From assembly GCA_032622095.1 (NCBI GenBank), contig CP136061.1, positions 44,151,797 to 44,215,796 on the forward strand: DNA of 64,000 bases. The letters are read 5' to 3'. A program made the position numbers and the translations under genes. This document shows, piece after piece, positions 39,301-45,300 of this stretch (its first letter is position 1; each line of letters opens with the position of its first letter). The DNA is from Siphonodentalium dalli. Lineage: Eukaryota > Mollusca > Scaphopoda > Gadilida > Siphonodentaliidae. The notes under the pieces were generated by a model. That model was given only the letters and a program-made list of their open reading frames with translations. It ran no database searches and was not told the DNA's origin.

Positions 39301-42300
39301 TGAACGGGTATATGAGTTTGTTTGTCGGCGGATTCTCCACAGAACAGACAATGGAGTTTAAAATTGAAAGCATCTTGATCAGAGCGCAATTTTTTTGTCA
39401 TAGATGGACCAGCTTCGTCAGATTCAGCTGCATCTAGAGACATTCTCTTACTTTTTCTTACAGAACTTTCCCGTGTATAATTCTTGTAGCAGAATCTGTG
39501 AATTTTCTCACCAACTGTGGGTTTCTTCGAACCGGCAAAAAGATTATCGCCAAGCTCGACGCTTACAGCAACCAACTTTTCTATACCCCGCTCACCAAGT
39601 GTAGTTATTCCGGACGAGCCGGTCAACTCATCGTTACATTTGATACATTTATCCATTGCCAAAGTCACAACAGAAAAAAGATGATAGACACAATAAACTC
39701 AAGTACAATACCACAGAACAGATATCAATGTGCGGACCTGCTTCGTTGTCACCGTAAGGTATCAACAGGTAACGCTAAGTGATATGCCAACAACATAACT
39801 GATCAGTTCTACAAATAACACAAGACTCTAATAATCAACAACAGGCAAAATTACATATGTATCTATCAAGGGATCATTGGTTTCAATATCTAGGCATCAA
39901 ATGCGGAGTGTCCAATACTGAACAGAGCAAATTGTGCAATGGACAGACCTGGAATGCGGAATTAAAGAGCGTTGTCGTAACAAATTTGTTTATAAAGGGC
40001 GTGCACACATTACATGCCAATGCATCTTGAGTGTAGGCGAACAACGCTCTTTTTGATGCAAAATAGCCTTGAACGACTTTCATCAGGAAATTGAATGAGA
40101 AAAGTCGATGCCGTTTGAATTTGAGTTTAGGGGGTATGGTTAATATTTCACACGTTTCACCAGTTCATTATGGAATAAATGACTATTGTTATATATCATT
40201 ATAAAGCCACTGCTTTTCTGCAATTTTTGATATATAATTTAACTCCCAAAGTAGTCGTAGATTTGATTTAATGGACGTTGTGTACCGTTGTGTGTATGAA
40301 AACAATTAAATTTTTTTTCGTAATTTTGTACATTTTCGTGAATATTTCACCATTGAGTGTGAGGATTGGTACAAAGTTGGCATTTTCTGTTGGGGATATG
40401 TATTCTCAATATAATTCAGCACGATATTTATGATTCTCACCCTACTAAGGCGAATAAGAATGAGAAATATGGAGCTGGGTCGAATTTTTTTTTCAATTTT
40501 TTTTTTCATCAAAAAAACGCTATAACTAAAAAAGCTCAACTCGGATTCGCGGGGACTTTTCACACTTTATCCGCAATGTGTGTCCCGGAAACATATAAAA
40601 AAATCAGCTTTCTCCGATTTTTTTCCTTACTTTCTCATTTTTATGTCTAATGTGCCTGGACTAATGTGGCAACATAAAGTGAAAAACAGAAATAAAAACA
40701 TAGGTTTAGATTGTAGTACAATATCTAGTCCACAATAATCCGGCAATCCAATCACGGTAATGAGTCCACTTCCGCGTCTGAGAGCGCATGCTCATCAGAC
40801 TCGCAGTCGCTTAAAACTTCAAACTCGGAAGTGGAATCGTTACGGTAATTTTATATTGTCGACCGTTCTGTTGGCCAAATCTGTAGCGGCGGATGTTTCT
40901 GTTTTGTGGCATCCTTGCAAGCCATCATAACGTTGTTTTACAAACTCTCTATTGACCTTTTTACGCGACATTGTTCCACCTTTCGGCATCGACACTTCGA
41001 TTGATACAGCACTTTGTGCTCCAGGTCCCGTCATTGTTAAATTTATATCAGACTCCGACGTGGTGGAATCTACACTTGTGACACCTTTTGGGCAGTGTCG
41101 TCACTATCAGACATGAATTTGTAATTCGTTAGCTTCGAAGTACAGTTAAACTTAAACCCTAATCTATGGCAATAGTATTCAAATGAATCGGCAAATCCCG
41201 CATACCGAAACATCAAACGAGGCCGCCAAAGAATTGACAGTTTTTTTGCGGGAACTCGCACGTGCAGCAGTTGTGACGAGGTGTCACCCCAATCATTGAG
41301 TGAGAAAGACGCCGGCGGCCGCTTTGATCTTTGTTATCATGTTCGTAATCAACGTCATCACTGCTGAGAAAGATACACGGTGAATAGTCTTGTCGGCGTT
41401 TAACCATTGATGTGCTGTTTGTTCAAATCTCGTTCACTGGCTGCAAATTCCGACGCGCGCATTTAAAATTTTCGGCGTGCGCATTTAATAACTCGCTGGT
41501 TTTTAGATCCGCGCGTGGCAAGGCGCGCAATTGCGCGCCTCAAAATCGAAGGACTGTAATACAAAAAACAAAACCAAATCACAGATCTACAGTTGGGACG
41601 TAGATCTGTTAGGATTTCATCATTTTAGTCGGCTTTCAGAAGTGACTACAAATGTCATGTGACCAGTCGAAAATCTAAGGGATAGAGATATCCCGTCGAA
41701 ATTTCCGCAATGCCTGTTTTGGGAGAGGTCGCTTGAAGTCCAAAAAGAAAGAATATGACACAAGACGCGACCTAACCATGATGTTCCCGTGACAATACAT
41801 ATACTAATGTGTCACCTTGACATACCATTTACATTCCTTTTCCAAAAAAGAGACATTTAACGAGCCTTTGTCTCGATCAGAAGAACGACCCATGAAGCAG
41901 GTCGGCCATTTTTCGGTCTGTGCAGTTCGAGTTCCTGGCACACAACACAGTATCGAGGGGAAAATATGCTTGGTGCTAGGGCTGGACGATATTAACGAAA
42001 ATAAAAACCACGATTTTTGGAAATTAAAACCGCAGTTAACGATATAATCGCGTTTTTTTAAAACATCAGATACTAGTAACTTAAACAGTTTCTCACTGTT
42101 CGCTAGAATCACATCATTGTCATTAATTTTGACAAGTTGACGTCAATAATAACATACCTGTACACAACCGTTTAACCAGTGACAACCTCATGCTTGATCG
42201 ATATTCGGAATGAAAAGTAAATTCACCGGTTAAATTCCGCTATTCAGACAATTTCTTTCCGGTGACTTGACAAATTCTGGTATATACCGATAATTAATAA

Positions 42301-45300
42301 AACCATTATCTAGTCTATGCCAAAACTAAAAGTGTTCTATACAATACAGTATCCTTTTCTAACTCGGTATATTCAACTATGTTGAGCAAATACATATGTT
42401 GTTCCCGATGACACTTGCGTCGCTTGACAAATGGAATATGGTTTACCGTCAAGACAAATTTTAGCGAAGTACACACACACGTAGCACATAACTTTTGGAA
42501 TTCGGCCAAGCAAGGACACCATGTATTTTGGGCGGGTTTGAAGCCCTAATTCATAATATTGGTTTTAACCAATCGCCGTGAGTGGTTTCTTCTAGACGAG
42601 AAGGGGGCGGTATCTTCGCTCATTTACTATTTTGATTGACGGTGCATCATTGTACTGAAGGAAGAGGCGTGGCAAAACTGACATTCATATTGATCTATCA
42701 CCCGATCAGTCGTCAATTCATTTTAATTCTCTTGTAATAAAAAGTACGCAGGGAAGTCGGAGTGTTTGTGTAATATTGTGAGCGAAAGGCGGACGTATTC
42801 GGGGTTTTCATATCCCCCTAATTTTGTTAGTCGTCCTAAACGTTGTTTACTATGATTTATATTGAATATTGAAAAACTCAGGACACAGGGATTTAGTTGG
42901 AATTTAAAACTTAAATAACTCGATTTAGGCTTGAGTTAAACTATTTGTTTGTTTACGCTTAGGCCAAAAAAAAAAACGTCTCTGTTTCCGGTACCCGGCC
43001 TGGCTGAGATTTTCTTGCCGGCCTCAATTTTTTTTTTTTTTTTCACGAAGTCCAAAGTAACATTTCTGTCTGAGTTAATGGCTATGGTTTTCCTAATACC
43101 AACAGCAGAACTAACCACCAATCGCATACACACCTGACGCATGTGTTACGATGTGTAGGCCATGTGCGCGATCGCGCTTTCTTGATATAAATAAGACAAC
43201 GTTACTATAGGTCGGCCATGCTACGCAGTGAATACCGTGGCTTAAAACAAACTCTACCCTGACGAGTCACTACGGAAATCCCCCCGTCTTTTGTGGGCTG
43301 TGTACACTGCTGTGTATTTTAAAAAGTACAATGTATTAATTATACCGGTAGCTCCCTTAACTTCCTCGCCTAATTGGGGCAAAACTTGCCTGAAAGACCA
43401 TCTGTTCGCGACAAAACAGTGAAAAGCATGTGTGTTTTTGGCGGGAAAATGACAGTCCGTATTACGTAATCAGTCCTGGAAATTAGCGTCGTCAAAAGCC
43501 GAAATCACCATCAACATTGACATGACGAAATCGTCATCAAAGATTAAAATGCATTGGCATCCTTGAATATTCACATAAACCCGATTTTAACCCACTTTAA
43601 ATAAACAACTGTCTGTTATGAATGACACAACAACTGGGTCACTGTGTCACCAACCAAACGCATCAGTGGATCACGTGAATAAACTCTGTAACTATTTACG
43701 ACAGACTCTCTTTGATGTTTTCCGACCAAGTAGCAGATACAATGTACCACTGATAGAAACAACTCGCACTGTATGCAAGTATTAAACACACATTTCTGAT
43801 CATCTGATGTGCATACATGTACTGCATGTAAGGATTATTTGATAACTTGCTGTTAATTACACTGAAAGTTGGCAGGTAATCAATTCTGCTATTTAAAACT
43901 TTCCGGGATTGAAACAAAATAAGTCGGAAATAGGTGACTTGAAACTACATTACAAGTTAGTGATTTTGGTAATATGGACAAGTTGTCACTGAAAAATAAT
44001 GATCATCTATGAAGAGAAATAAGAGGGGATGAAAATACAATAGGTTTTATTGAAATGGCAAGTATTTAATCCATAAAACGATCTCTGTCAACACCTGGAA
44101 AATTTCGTCGGCAGTGATGAATAGAATGGCATAAAATGTGTAACCTCAGGCCCAATCTACACCAGAGATATTCAGGGGAAGATTGGAACAAAACATGTTT
44201 ATTCCTGCATATCCAAGAACAGTCAGTAACATTGTTCTGGTCACATGTAATTTGTAAATAAAGGTATCAGATGCTACTGTTGCATTGTGGGCTGGTATCT
44301 GCATGGTCTACATGTATGTAAGAGGAATAACTCTAAACCCATGGCCATAGTCTAATACATTGAATTTTCACACTGGAGCACATACTAGAGCTAGAAAATA
44401 TCTTTAACACCTAATACATGACATAATAGTTCAGCAAGCTGCATAATATATTACCAGTTAGCATGTATAAAAGCATGCCAATTTTATAATACATGTTAAA
44501 AGGGTGTACTACACTATTTTATCACTTTCAAATGGCCGGTTAAAAAATAAAATAAAAAAAAGTGTAAAAAAAAAAACAAACCCTGCTGGAAAATTTTCCC
44601 CATGTTATCGGAAACAGACATGTTTTTTTTTTGGCCTTATGATGGTCTGGCACCTTCTAATTGCCGACGATATTACGATTATTTTAGTTTAGACGATATT
44701 ACTGACGATATTGAAATATTAACCGGGTATTGACGATTAATCGGGAAACCGCCCAGCACTACTTGGTGCTCATTCGAAAATAACCAAAATTCATTCACCT
44801 GATCGAGAAAATGGCTCATTTAAATTTCACTTTTTTGGAAAAGGAAGGTCAATGCGTAAAATGGTATGTCAAGGTGATGCATTATACCGGTATGTATGAC
44901 TATGACTGAGTTGTCTGGGAAAAATCGCTGTTTGGTCATGTCTTGTGTCATATTCTTCCTTTCCAGACTTTATCAAAACACAGGAGTTTGTCAGAATGAT
45001 AGTTAGTGTTCAAACGATTAGTCGACAAATAATCGTCGACGCTGGTTTTTCGGGTAATCGACTCTAACTTCCACAGTCGACTAGTCGAAATACAGTATCT
45101 AATCTCATCAGCTGGCCTTGACAATGCATGGTTTCACTAAATGTGGGTCAGAAAAGCAGCAAAGATAGCTAGTCTATGTTCAAGAAGCTTTCCAAAGTCC
45201 AAACATATGTCCTAATGTCGAGCTTGACATAGAACTACGCCGAAATTCGCCAATGCGATAATTCAAGTTAACCATTATCATTACAAGAGCAGTAACTCTA

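Larger units (their letters stand above)
34674..40663 (-). mobile_element. 6-kb autonomous DNA transposon (Academ-type candidate)
   Basis: Ends are a perfect 17-bp inverted repeat, TAGTCCAGGCACATTAG at 34674-34690 and its complement at 40647-40663. Both are flanked by ATG (34671-34673 and 40664-40666), a possible 3-bp target duplication. Inside the ends, further inverted similarity extends about 120 bp, including blocks around GGAGAAAGCTGATTTTTT and AATCCGAGTTGAGC. It carries one ORF. Short target duplications of 3-4 bp and an XPG-like nuclease both fit Academ. A TA duplication starting two bases further in is also possible. Confidence 0.8.

Noticed and set aside
35251-39782. Many plus-strand ORFs of 60-113 codons
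   Set aside because: Antisense shadows of the 1451-codon transposon ORF.
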